Assembly: GCA_036937835.1 (NCBI GenBank)
Contig: CM072879.1
Location: forward strand, 6,256,501-6,320,500
DNA: 64,000 nucleotides
Source: Pampus argenteus
Lineage: Eukaryota > Chordata > Actinopteri > Scombriformes > Stromateidae
Direction: 5' to 3'
Shown here: in pieces, positions 35,709 to 45,835 of the stretch
Numbering within the stretch: position 1 is the stretch's first letter
Layout: each line of letters starts with the position of its first letter
Made by a program: the position numbers and the translations under genes
Notes under the pieces: generated by a model
Database searches by the model: none
Seen by the model: only the letters and a program-made list of their open reading frames with translations
What the model was told of the DNA's origin: nothing

Positions 35709-37027
35709 TGTAACCCGGTTAAAACTGTTAGTAAAAAAGTTGTAAAATGGGTAAACATGATTCAAAATGTATGATGTGCTTTGTGTGTTAAAAGTGCAAT
35801 GTTTTCCTGGCAAATGTTTAGACCAGCAGTTATGGGGTTAATAACACGCTGCAGGAGCGTGAGTTTTTGCAGGTTTTCAGCACGGACAGGGTGCGTGTTA
35901 AATTGGTTGTAGGATAAGAGAGGAGCGACGAGCCTAAAGCAGGAGAGGAGGATGCTACCGAGCTAAGTAGTAACTAGAGCGCAAAAAGCTTTGTGAATCT
36001 TGTTTTTTCTTGTATTGTTGGCCAAACAGTCGAGGTAGAAAAGACAAGTTTGCAGTAAGAGCGCAGGAGAAACTTCAACACGAAGTTACAGACTGTGTAT
36101 GTTTTGTGCTAAGGCTAAGGCTATCGCGAGCGCTATCGCTAGTGCTGCGGCTAGGCTAACCATAAAAGTATAGCTTTTATTTAGTTCACTACCCGTGAAC
36201 TAATGTCTGCGAATAAAGTTAATTAACCCAGTTAACTGAGTAAGAGCGGGACGGCTGTTTCGATCTGGAGACGGACCCGATACCCGGACACAGAGTACTT
36301 AGCCTTGGACGTGGACTTCATCTGTATGCTTGGTGACGGTCGAGGAGGGAAAGGTACGCTGAGTGACGCTGTGGAGAGACCTGACCTGCTGCTGAACCTG
36401 TACCTGTGCTGTGTGGATCACAGACAAGCCAGGAGTTATCAATAAGGTAACAAGTTTTTATTTGCTCATTGGAGAGCGACACAGCCATTCTGTTTTGGGC
36501 TGCCACGATCACGAGCATCGATTCAGGCCTGCAACGTTTTGTTTTGTTTTAAGTAAACTGAGTTTTGCCGGCTTGAGGGGACATTTATGTTAAGGTGTGT
36601 GTGAGTGGGCCCACTGAAACTGAGTTTGTTGTTTATATGTTTACTTAGTAGAGTGTTAATTAAGGTGTTATAACTGCATTTACTTCAAAGACATTCCTAT
36701 AATTTTATTTAATGTTTTTTGTTCATTATTTATATAAGTAAATAATTGAGTGTTATTTTTCTAAAATCTGAGTGGTGTGATTTTATTGTATTTATTGGAA
36801 TAAGTTCATATTTAAAGAGTCATATAGACACCTGTGGTTTAAAACCAGTATTTAAACTAAAGCCGGAAAGGTGAGTTTATCAGAGGTAAGTTTAAATAAT
36901 TTCATGTGTTCAAAGTAAACAGAGATCCAAGATTATTATTAAAACTGAGCTAATCAGGGTTAACAATATTTGTTAAAGAACCCAAAAGCCCTTCTCTAAT
37001 AATACATCTATTAAGGGGAGCGCTACA
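35709..37027 (+). repeat. 5' LTR (1,319 bp)
   Basis: Begins TGTAACCCGG and ends GCGCTACA. It has a CATAAAAG box (36,161-36,168) that may serve as a TATA element and an AATAAA signal at 36,212-36,217, which would place R around 36,190-36,235. It also contains a short imperfect GCTAAGGCTAAGGCTATCGC cluster near 36,108-36,155. The 60- and 66-codon frames inside it occur identically in the other LTR and have no known relative. Confidence 0.95.
36161..36217 (+). promoter_or_regulatory. Candidate LTR promoter box and poly(A) signal
   Basis: CATAAAAG, a TATA-like box, lies about 50 bp before AATAAA (36,212-36,217). The same pair is in the 3' LTR, at 38,354-38,361 and 38,405-38,410. The spacing fits a short R region between a start site and a cleavage site. 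The assignment is by motif only. Confidence 0.4.
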
Positions 37028-37032
37028 TAAAA

Positions 37033-37050
37033 TGGAGGCACCGCTGGGAT
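37033..37050 (+). other. Primer-binding site, complementary to tRNA-Thr
   Basis: TGGAGGCACCGCTGGGAT lies 5 nt after the 5' LTR. Its complement ends CCA and matches, as I recall it, the 3' end of a vertebrate tRNA-Thr (AGT anticodon) at all 18 positions. This is where minus-strand DNA synthesis would be primed. The TGG start, position and length are seen directly. The tRNA identity rests on memory. Confidence 0.8.
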
Positions 37051-37163
37051 AGTCTTGGATTTCTCAGTTCCTAGAGAAAAAAAAGAGTTAAACGTAAAGT
37101 GGCTAAAATTACTTAATAATTAATTAATTAAAATTACTAAGTTAATTTACAAACAGTGTTAAA

Positions 37164-37802
37164 ATGGAGAACACTGATCTAGTGTCAGAGTTAAAACGCT
37201 GGTGCCGTGGTGAGGGGTTGGATGAGACTCATGCACTGATGACCATCGTCCCAGAAGATGTAGAGATCAGTGAAGTGGAAGAAGCACTGGAAACGATCAA
37301 GTCTTTAGGACGGGTCCGTGTCCGTGGGAGAAACTTCAGTGAAAGACTAAACCAACGAATGGTTTTGTGTGAGACTAAAGAGACTGTGAATGAGGAAAGC
37401 ATTCCTCCGGAAGTTGTGCCTATTAATGGTGAAGAGGCGTGGCCTATTATCATCATAGGAAAGACACAGGTAGCAGTTGAAGAGTTTAAAAGCCAACTAC
37501 AAGGGTTGCTGCAGGCTGAAGGGAAAACCATGGAGGAGCACCACAGTGTGAGAGAAGAAGATGGAAATCAAGATTCAGATCCAGAGAAAGAGAGTGATCC
37601 AGAGCCTGATAACCCTTGCCATGAGCATCCAGAGACAGTCACTAAGACAAAAGTGATAAGCAAACCTGAAAAACGTCCGAAAAGAATAGTGAAACCAGTC
37701 ATCAGGTTAACTTATGATGAGCCTGGTAGGGCAAAAGATCAGCCTCTCACTATTGTGCATAGAGGAGTTGTCATTAAGATTGGCAAGAGTAATTTGAAGT
37801 AG
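37164..37802 (+). CDS. PNMA-like Gag N-terminus fused to a Pol-like tail (212 aa)
   Basis: The only ORF of the element. Residues about 8-97 (starting LKRWCRGEGLDETHAL, with VRVRGRNFSERLNQR and EEAWPIIIIG) resemble the N-terminal domain of PNMA proteins and of the Ty3-type Gags from which PNMA genes derive. Residues 119-160 are acidic and low-complexity. Residues 170-212, including RIVKPVIRLTYDEPG, are basic and resemble the extreme C-terminal tail of fish Ty3 Pol. The frame begins where Gag should start and ends about 100 nt before the 3' LTR, where Pol should end. The capsid, nucleocapsid and all enzymes are missing, so an in-frame internal deletion is the simplest explanation. The fusion could act as a truncated Gag partner in particles made by a relative. 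The PNMA match is fairly secure; the Pol-tail match is inferred. Confidence 0.8.
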   Translation: MENTDLVSELKRWCRGEGLDETHALMTIVPEDVEISEVEEALETIKSLGRVRVRGRNFSERLNQRMVLCETKETVNEESIPPEVVPINGEEAWPIIIIGKTQVAVEEFKSQLQGLLQAEGKTMEEHHSVREEDGNQDSDPEKESDPEPDNPCHEHPETVTKTKVISKPEKRPKRIVKPVIRLTYDEPGRAKDQPLTIVHRGVVIKIGKSNLK

Positions 37803-37888
37803 TTCATGCACCCTTTCCTTTAGTCAACTGGAAGGAGGAATAGAAATAAATAAGTTCATTATGTTTGATGAGGACATCAAAAACATTT

Positions 37889-37901
37889 AGAAGGGGGAGG
37901 G
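37889..37901 (+). other. Polypurine tract
   Basis: AGAAGGGGGAGGG lies directly before the 3' LTR. This is the expected primer site for plus-strand synthesis in LTR elements. Confidence 0.9.
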
Positions 37902-39220
37902 TGTAACCCGGTTAAAACTGTTAGTAAAAAAGTTGTAAAATGGGTAAACATGATTCAAAATGTATGATGTGCTTTGTGTGTTAAAAGTGCAATGTTTTCC
38001 TGGCAAATGTTTAGACCAGCAGTTATGGGGTTAATAACACGCTGCAGGAGCGTGAGTTTTTGCAGGTTTTCAGCACGGACAGGGTGCGTGTTAAATTGGT
38101 TGTAGGATAAGAGAGGAGCGACGAGCCTAAAGCAGGAGAGGAGGATGCTACCGAGCTAAGTAGTAACTAGAGCGCAAAAAGCTTTGTGAATCTTGTTTTT
38201 TCTTGTATTGTTGGCCAAACAGTCGAGGTAGAAAAGACAAGTTTGCAGTAAGAGCGCAGGAGAAACTTCAACACGAAGTTACAGACTGTGTATGTTTTGT
38301 GCTAAGGCTAAGGCTATCGCGAGCGCTATCGCTAGTGCTGCGGCTAGGCTAACCATAAAAGTATAGCTTTTATTTAGTTCACTACCCGTGAACTGATGTC
38401 TACCAATAAAGTTAATTAACCCAGTTAACTGAGTAAGAGCGGGACGGCTGTTTCGATCTGGAGACGGACCCGATACCCGGACACAGAGTACTTAGCCTTG
38501 GACGTGGACTTCATCTGTATGCTTGGTGACGGTCGAGGAGGGAAAGGTACGCTGAGTGACGCTGTGGAGAGACCTGACCTGCTGCTGAACCTGTACCTGT
38601 GCTGTGTGGATCACAGACAAGCCAGGAGTTATCAATAAGGTAACAAGTTTTTATTTGCTCATTGGAGAGCGACACAGCCATTCTGTTTTGGGCTGCCACG
38701 ATCACGAGCATCGATTCAGGCCTGCAACGTTTTGTTTTGTTTTAAGTAAACTGAGTTTTGCCGGCTTGAGGGGACATTTATGTTAAGGTGTGTGTGAGTG
38801 GGCCCACTGAAACTGAGTTTGTTGTTTATATGTTTACTTAGTAGAGTGTTAATTAAGGTGTTATAACTGCATTTACTTCAAAGACATTCCTATAATTTTA
38901 TTTAATGTTTTTTGTTCATTATTTATATAAGTAAATAATTGAGTGTTATTTTTCTAAAATCTGAGTGGTGTGATTTTATTGTATTTATTGGAATAAGTTC
39001 ATATTTAAAGAGTCATATAGACACCTGTGGTTTAAAACCAGTATTTAAACTAAAGCCGGAAAGGTGAGTTTATCAGAGGTAAGTTTAAATAATTTCATGT
39101 GTTCAAAGTAAACAGAGATCCAAGATTATTATTAAAACTGAGCTAATCAGGGTTAACAATATTTGTTAAAGAACCCAAAAGCCCTTCTCTAATAATACAT
39201 CTATTAAGGGGAGCGCTACA
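37902..39220 (+). repeat. 3' LTR (1,319 bp)
   Basis: Same length as the 5' LTR. Differences noticed are G at 38,395 (A at 36,202), A at 38,402 (G at 36,209) and C at 38,404 (G at 36,211), all within 10 bp just before AATAAA. The rest appears identical by eye. Confidence 0.95.
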
Positions 39221-39224
39221 CATG

Positions 39225-41254
39225 TATTTCTGTATTGCACATACAAGGCAACAGTATCTGATGAACAGTGGTTGACTATTTTAGTTTTGTAAGTTGAATT
39301 TAAGAATTTTCTTTCTGAAACACCCTCAGTAATTGAATTTATACCGTTTCCAATTTTCTGCACTCTGATTGTTTACATTTATCTAGAGGCTCAGGCTCCT
39401 TCTGGGCTGCCGCCACACGCTCTGAATAACTGGACTAAACAAGCACAAAATGAAGCTCCTCAGTTTTAATTTAAACAGATAACAGAAAGGAAAAAAAAAC
39501 AGTGAGTGCACCTTTACCATACACTGCATAACACACAGTAGGATGCAGAGAATACACACTTTTTATAATGGATGTTTATATTTAAAACCTTCTGCTTTTA
39601 ACAGTATGAGTCGTTAAAAATATCTCTAATAAAAGCTAAAAGGTCTTCATAGCACCTTTTTAATGCTTATGTTTTTTCACTCTTGCATGTGTATTTGCAA
39701 CATTTTGAGTTTGACCATATTCCTCTCTCAATGAACATATGGCATGTAAGTATTATACCAAAACAAACATACAACAAACATACATACATCCTCTAACGGT
39801 ATTGGTTTCAGGCTTGAAAGTGCTTTGCATTTTTGGATTTATGCTTTTGGTCTTTTTTTGTGTTTGGTCCTTGAGGGCCACCATATTAACGTGTAATAGA
39901 TACCCTTTGATATCGTATTAAACGCCTAAACGGCATTTTTATGTTAGTGATGATTCATTATTCAACATCAGCTTGTGTATTCATATGCAAATGTATGTAT
40001 ATGTGATGCCGAAATGCTGCTTGTTATCACTTCTATGTGCATGAATTGCCTTAGAATGGCTGGGTACATCTGATGGCATAAAATACGTCCAATTTACATC
40101 TGCTTTGGTCTTTGTCAGTGTCGGGAGTACCGCGTAACAAAGATAACACGCACATGTGTTCATGCCACACCAACGGTTTTACAGTCTCGCAGCTCATATT
40201 GCAACTATCACAACACCAATTAAAGTCATGGAAATGTGATGTATATTACATTTTGAAAGTAACTTCCCCAACATTGGTCTTTATGGTCACTGAAAGCAGA
40301 GATGGGACAAATGGACTCCTATTATTCTTTTTACTGTATATTATTGTCAGTAATAATGAACTTATTAAAGCTCAATTCTGATTTAATTCTATTTGTAAGA
40401 CGGCTGAACTGAAGTAAAGCCGGTGGCTTGCAGGCAGACTGACCTGTGAATGGCCGTCCAGCCTAATTGGCTGGTCAAGTGAAGCTGTTAAAACTCACTG
40501 CTGCTTCTTTGCTGCCTCTCCAGCATCGACCTATAGCCTTTTTTCATGGCTAACTGTAGTGGGCTTATTTTCTGGTTTTGTTTTTGCTGGCTTTAATTAA
40601 GTTTACCCTTTACACAGATATGAATCAGACTATCAAAATAAATATACATATAGACACTGAAATATGGTTCCATTTTTGTTATTGAGACTGGGTATGTGAG
40701 CTGCAAAGAGAATAAAAGTGTCAATCAAGGTTGAAAATGAATGAAACAGAGAATTGGTCTTTATTAATGATAGCTTCATTGAGACAGAAAAGCATATTTG
40801 TCATACAGTGCAATTTACTGCAGAGACCGCGAGCTACTATAACTGGGTACATCTGAAAATGTGCTGTTGATTGGATTTCTGCAGGTAATGAGAGCAACTT
40901 GTCAGGAAAGGCAGGCGTGTGAAAAGCAGTGATCCCTCTAAAATCCCCAAAACCAATAGAGGAACCAGCGCTGGTCAAAAAGCCAAGGGCAACTTCTATT
41001 TTATTGTTCTAAAAAAAAAAATTAAGTTAAGTTCTTTTAAAAGCAAAATAAAGACCCCTTTTCAGTCTAGCATTAATTTACCAAGGCCATAGTGTGGTTT
41101 ATCTTATACTGTATATGTATGAATGAGTATTTATTGTTGTATATGCACATATTTGTTTTATTAACACGTACAGCACTTTTTCTGCTGTTTTTTTTAAAGT
41201 AAGAAGAGGGAAATGCATTTTAAAATTCAGTAACTACGTGCTGTTACTAATCCT
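39225..41254. other. Gene-free interval after the LTR element
   Basis: AT-rich unique sequence. Short open frames show no family resemblance and no paired splice sites. Confidence 0.55.
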
Positions 41255-41425
41255 AGTAGTAGTGTTACTTCAGTATTTTGGGAATAGCTTGTTTGCATGA
41301 TGGAGCTGATATCAGTTTAATCTCTGTGAGGTTAATGAACAGACTGTCCTAGACATGTTAGCTTAGCAAAGGAGCTAGAGGTATGGGGGTGTGCAGAGCC
41401 TCCAGTAAAATGCATAGTCTTATTT
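41255..41425 (+). repeat. Dispersed teleost-type repeat (family B), degenerate copy
   Basis: A TATTTTGGGAATAGCTTGTTT block, a GATATCAGTTTAATCTCTG block and TTAGCTTAGCAAAGGAGCTAG follow the order expected for the plus orientation of the family seen reversed at 21.5 and 52.8 kb. Strongly diverged. Confidence 0.4.
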
Positions 41426-41963
41426 ACACGTTATGTGTCTTAGCTGGTTTCTAATGTCAGCCACTGGTTGAAAGTGGAGTGGCGTGTGGAGACCTGCGAG
41501 CAGTCACTGGGGCTAAGCTAGCTGTTGGTGGCCAGTAAATATGTCCAAACTGAAGGCTAACAATGCTTCACCCTCCATTTGTACACACGTTAAATAGAGG
41601 AGATGTGATGTATGAATAATGTAATTATGTTTTGTTTTCAATGAGTAATAACTAACTTGATAACATGGGCCTAAATCTTCAGATATGTTGTAGCTTTTTC
41701 TGAGTTAAGATGTTTTTATTCTGGTATGTGTTATTTTATGTGGTATGTGTATTGTATCATGGGTATTTTGGAAAATGCATGACATTACACACAAACTGAA
41801 GCAGATGTAGATGAAGCTGAGTGCAGAAAATAGAATCAAATGTTTCACAGACCAATATACATCCTGGTATACATGGGATGGGATATATGTAACACATAAT
41901 GATGATATATGACTGTGTAAGAGGATCTGACAATGAATTTTCTTTGAAGAGATACAGTGAACC

Positions 41964-41965
<2 letters not shown>

Positions 41966-42000
<35 letters not shown>
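41966..42000. repeat. (TG)n microsatellite
   Basis: Uninterrupted TG tract of about 35 bp. Confidence 0.95.
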
Positions 42001-42002
<2 letters not shown>

Positions 42003-44834
42003 CCTCACACATAGTGAGGCTAATGTGTCCAGACACCTTGCGGGTCCCAAAGTGACTCTTGCAGTAACAGATCAATCAGGGCTGGCTGAGTAGACAAGCT
42101 CCCCACGCCTCCATTGTGATACCATTATCTTCCATTTAGGAAGGAAAAGTCATATTGATTCTTGGCATTATGTCACTGCAAATTTGGCTCCATTTTGCTC
42201 TTTCCAAGTTCTCTACTTGCCTGAGAGGGGTAAAAGCTGAAAGCTGTTGAAGTGTTGAAACAATTTCAGTGTATAACGACTTTGATCATAATATTATGGT
42301 ATTAATATTGAGTACTGTATGTACAGTATGTACAAGACCACTACCCATAAACCAGCTTTTATTCTCATTGTGTGAAGATAACAGAGCCAGATACAGGATT
42401 TTTCAACATTTGAGTTCTGATATTCAAGATGTACTGAGCAGGATATTATTCAGTTGAAAAGTAAGTGTATTGTATTAAGACATAAACTAAAATACAAAAC
42501 TTGCCTGGGAGGGGCTTGGAAGTGCTGTAGCTAACACTAGGATAACCACAGCACCCCCAAGAAATTTCTGTAAATTATTAATATTTCATTTTAAACATGT
42601 GGATACTATAATTTATAATTTGAATACTGTCATTAGTCCAGGTGTTGGTCTACATACAAATTGTAGTAAAACAAATTTGAACAGTAAATTCGAAATAAAT
42701 ACATTTTTTGATAGTTAGGATATAACCTGCCAACAATGATGATTTCATTATCATGTCTCAATTTATCCAGTTTAACTGTTAACCTGTATTCTTATTTTTT
42801 TTTTATGTAAGGCAAGCTACGAACATTTTCCAACCATTATTTATGCAACAGATTCGAAAACGCTGTTTAAAACATGACATCTTTTAATGATGCAGCAAAC
42901 TAACACAGTGAGGAGAGTAAACGCCACTTTGGAAACGAGAAGGTGGGGGAGGCAGTGAGTGTCTGCATGTTTATATTTGGTGTATTTATATTGCCAGTTG
43001 TAGCCAGCTGCAGAATGTGAAGATCAGATATTTTAAAGGGGATTAGTACCTCTTAAAAGGCGCAGTGTTTAAACTTTTGAGACAAACTAGGCCTACCGGT
43101 ATAATTTCTCTGTGAAAATTTGATTTATTATTATTCGAATCAGGTGTTTGACTTGCAAAGGAGCACCTTACCATGAAGGCACGTGACATAAATGCCAACT
43201 CCATTCTGCTCTGTCAGCTGCCAAGTATCTTATCTTTTTTGTCATTTTAGGTAACTCACAGAGATTATTTGCAACAGTGGAGTTGCAATTCTGGCGGACT
43301 ACGTGTGTCTAGTGCTAATTGTTACAGATTTATGATAAATTTGACCCGCTGATATATCGGTCGTCTAAAAGATAGGAAATAGAAAGAAAAGAGAGACGGT
43401 GACACAAGCAGTGAGATGTACTCACACCGAGGACCTTTTGATAGAATGTTTCTATTGATTAGCAATCTGTAAACAGTGTGTGTGGGGGTGGGTTTTTTTT
43501 TTCCAATATATACAGTGGCCTCTGCACAGTAGAGTTTAGAGTAGTGAAGAATAGAGACTGCAGTTGTCCTGGAACAGTGATGGAGGGCAGCTGTGTTGCC
43601 ACAGAGGGGGTTGGAGGATAAAGACAGAACAGAGAGGCAACGGGAGGGTTGAGGTTATACCGTACTAGCAGTACTGCATGGAGAGCCTTTTTATAAACTG
43701 AAGACTATTGAGCACTCTTACTGAAATACAAGACATACTACATTGTTAGACAGCCATTGCCAGTGGGTGGACTACAGCTGCATGCTTGTCATTCTTACTG
43801 TACAGCTACAAGGACACAACCTGCATACTGCTAACATTAGCTATACAAAGCTTCATCAGTTAAATGTTCTTCCTTACTACAGTTATCTGAAGCTGAAAAG
43901 ACCGCTTAGATTGTGTGTTCTTAAAAAAAATCCAACGTCTTACGGCAGTGCACAAAAGGACAAGGCCACTGTTCTATACAGTATATTTAATGCAACAATA
44001 ATAATAATAAATGAACCCAATTATGTATTAGCAGGCGTTCAGACTGCGTTTGTGTGAGCGTGCTGCTACAGGTGGATGGACATTCAACTAGGTTTATCTT
44101 TATTTTTGATCCAAAATTTTCTTTTAAAACACTTATAGGTTAATATTTCCATTTGCATTTGCACAGTAATAGCACCTTAAATGATAGCGTATCTCAATCT
44201 GTTAGCATCTCACAAACCGGTTAAAGTACATCCGGTAAATAAATCAAGTGACACAAGTGATGCGTGTGTTTCTCTGTCCAAAATGTGTGTACTATATAAT
44301 AGTTATAGATGTAAGCAAAGCATGGAGGGACAACAGAGGACGGCCTGGTGAACTATGATCGAGCAACAGCCGGCATCACGGACAAGAGCCTCACTGGCAG
44401 CCCAGCATGTACGCAATATGTTTAGTGTCACTAATCGCTTTAAATAGTCAGATTTGAGAGCCAAACATAACTAGTTTTGGTTTTGTTTTTTGTTGCTTGA
44501 GAGCAGCAGAAAACATGCTTTCATCATCATGTCAAAAGTTTTGTGCAGACATCAAGACTTCTCCCTCTCTTTTCTCTCTTTTTAAATTGAAGTAATTTAA
44601 TCTTTGCTCTGCTAGAACATTATGCAGCTATCGAGATGTTGTTGGTGTTGATGGTGAGTCAAAGGAATGAATGGGCATATCAGGCAAGTGGGCCCAGCTG
44701 TGTACCTGAATGGAAGGTCATGAAGGCAGCTCCATGAATCACCTCAGCAGGGTTAGCCTGCCACAGATCTCCATGATTTATCCCCGGCAGGAGAGACCAG
44801 CCATGAGAGGAGGTCAGATGCATATAGTATAGAG

Positions 44835-44835
<1 letters not shown>

Positions 44836-44869
<34 letters not shown>
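44836..44869. repeat. (CA)n microsatellite
   Basis: Uninterrupted CA tract of about 34 bp. Confidence 0.95.
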
Positions 44870-44871
<2 letters not shown>

Positions 44872-45424
44872 GTATTCACCTGTACCTGCCTGTGCAGCGA
44901 GAATACACAGATGTGAAACCATGTGCCCTCAAGAATACCTAACTGCAGACACGCGCAAACATACAGAAAAACGCACATACACACAAATGTGGCTCTTACC
45001 CTCAAGGTCATTAGCAGTACAGCTATCCCCTTGTTTGCTTATAACCAAGACAAACTGCCAACAAAAAGCTGATAAGCAACGCTATCCATCTTTAGGAGCA
45101 TTTGGCGGTGCTAGTTGATTTAAATGGGTGCTAAGCAGTTACAGAGGACAAGGTGGGGGTGAGGTGACTCCTAAGCCAATGACTGGGAGAAAAAAAGTGA
45201 TAATGTGATTCTGCTGGAATTCCCCTGCATGGTGTCAATTTAATTAGATGCAAAACCAGAAAGAAGGGAGCATTATTCAAATTTGCACACATGATCTGAT
45301 ATTTTTTTGCAGTTTCTTTTGACTTTCACAAGCTCTAACACCGTGTTTTACCACATAGACAAAAAGTAAGAAGTTTAGGGATTTTATATACCTATTGATG
45401 TTTTTCTTTAATTGGTTCATGGTG

Positions 45425-45565
45425 ACTGAGGTGACCAGTGTTTACGGTAATGCTCCACCAATACTGTGAATACATGGCTCTTTAGTTACCAAATGCTCTA
45501 CTGTGATCACCAGCTAGTTGCTAACTTTGTCTGTCTACCATTTGGTGCTGTGTAGATAGTGTATA
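45425..45565 (+). repeat. Dispersed teleost-type repeat (family A), copy 3
   Basis: Contains CTCTTTAGTTACCAAATGCTC, a CACCAGCTAGTTGCTAAC block and a CATTTGGTGCTGTGTAG block, corresponding to the central portion of copies 2 and 4. Partial copy. Confidence 0.5.
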
Positions 45566-45599
45566 GTAGGTTTGTTAGAGCTTTCTTTATTCATACATA

Positions 45600-45835
45600 T
45601 GGAAGTGCCTTAAACTTGCAGTCTTTCCATTGGCAAGTAGAGGGTAACTCCACTGGCTCCAAAAAGCACAATTATATACAAGTCAAAGGTAAATTGACCC
45701 TGCTTTTCACTTGAGCAACCATGCTAGCTTTCTAGCATTAGTGTTAGGGTTAGCACCACCCTCTCATCCAAATATGGTCACTTCTGGCTCCAAAAAACCA
45801 AGATGGCGACAGCCAAAATACAAACTCTTGGGCTG
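45600..45835 (+). repeat. Dispersed teleost-type repeat (family D)
   Basis: Includes GTCTTTCCATTGGCAAGTAG, GGTCACTTCTGGCTCCAAAA and CCAAGATGGCGACAGCC. I recall this series as a frequent dispersed repeat in teleosts. A further piece (GTAGTCCACAAACCAGTC) lies near 46,190. Non-coding. Confidence 0.5.

Larger units (their letters stand above)
35705..39224 (+). mobile_element. Non-autonomous LTR retrotransposon (Ty3/PNMA-type, LARD-like), with target-site duplication
   Basis: The element occupies 35,709-39,220, flanked by CATG at 35,705-35,708 and 39,221-39,224. Two 1,319-bp direct LTRs, each TG...CA, enclose an 874-bp internal region. In order it has a primer-binding site 5 nt after the 5' LTR, a short leader, one 212-codon ORF, about 100 nt of 3' untranslated sequence and a polypurine tract directly before the 3' LTR. 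The LTRs differ at only three positions that I could find, so the insertion is young. Protease, reverse transcriptase, RNase H, integrase, capsid and nucleocapsid are all absent. Movement would need proteins from a related complete element. LTRs longer than the internal region are unusual. Confidence 0.95.
41426..45424. other. Gene-free interval
   Basis: Holds a TG tract (41966-42000) and a CA tract (44836-44869). A minus-strand frame at about 44,680-44,830 (including GINHGDLWQANPAEVIHG) has a possible donor but no acceptor, and is not called as an exon. Confidence 0.5.

Noticed and set aside
36318..36518. 66-codon minus-strand frame, duplicated at 38511-38711
   Set aside because: It is identical because both copies lie in the LTRs. 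It is antisense to the element and has no known counterpart.
36411..36593. 60-codon plus-strand frame, duplicated at 38604-38786
   Set aside because: Also inside the LTRs, with no family resemblance. The duplication reflects the LTR pair and not two genes.
35709..39220. Tandem segmental duplication as an explanation of the 1.3-kb direct repeats
   Set aside because: TG...CA ends, a 4-bp target duplication, a primer-binding site, a polypurine tract and a Gag-like ORF between the repeats identify an LTR retrotransposon.
44680..44830. Possible minus-strand exon (frame with GINHGDLWQANP)
   Set aside because: A donor-like site exists, but no acceptor lies upstream within a plausible distance, and the frame otherwise continues into the CA tract.
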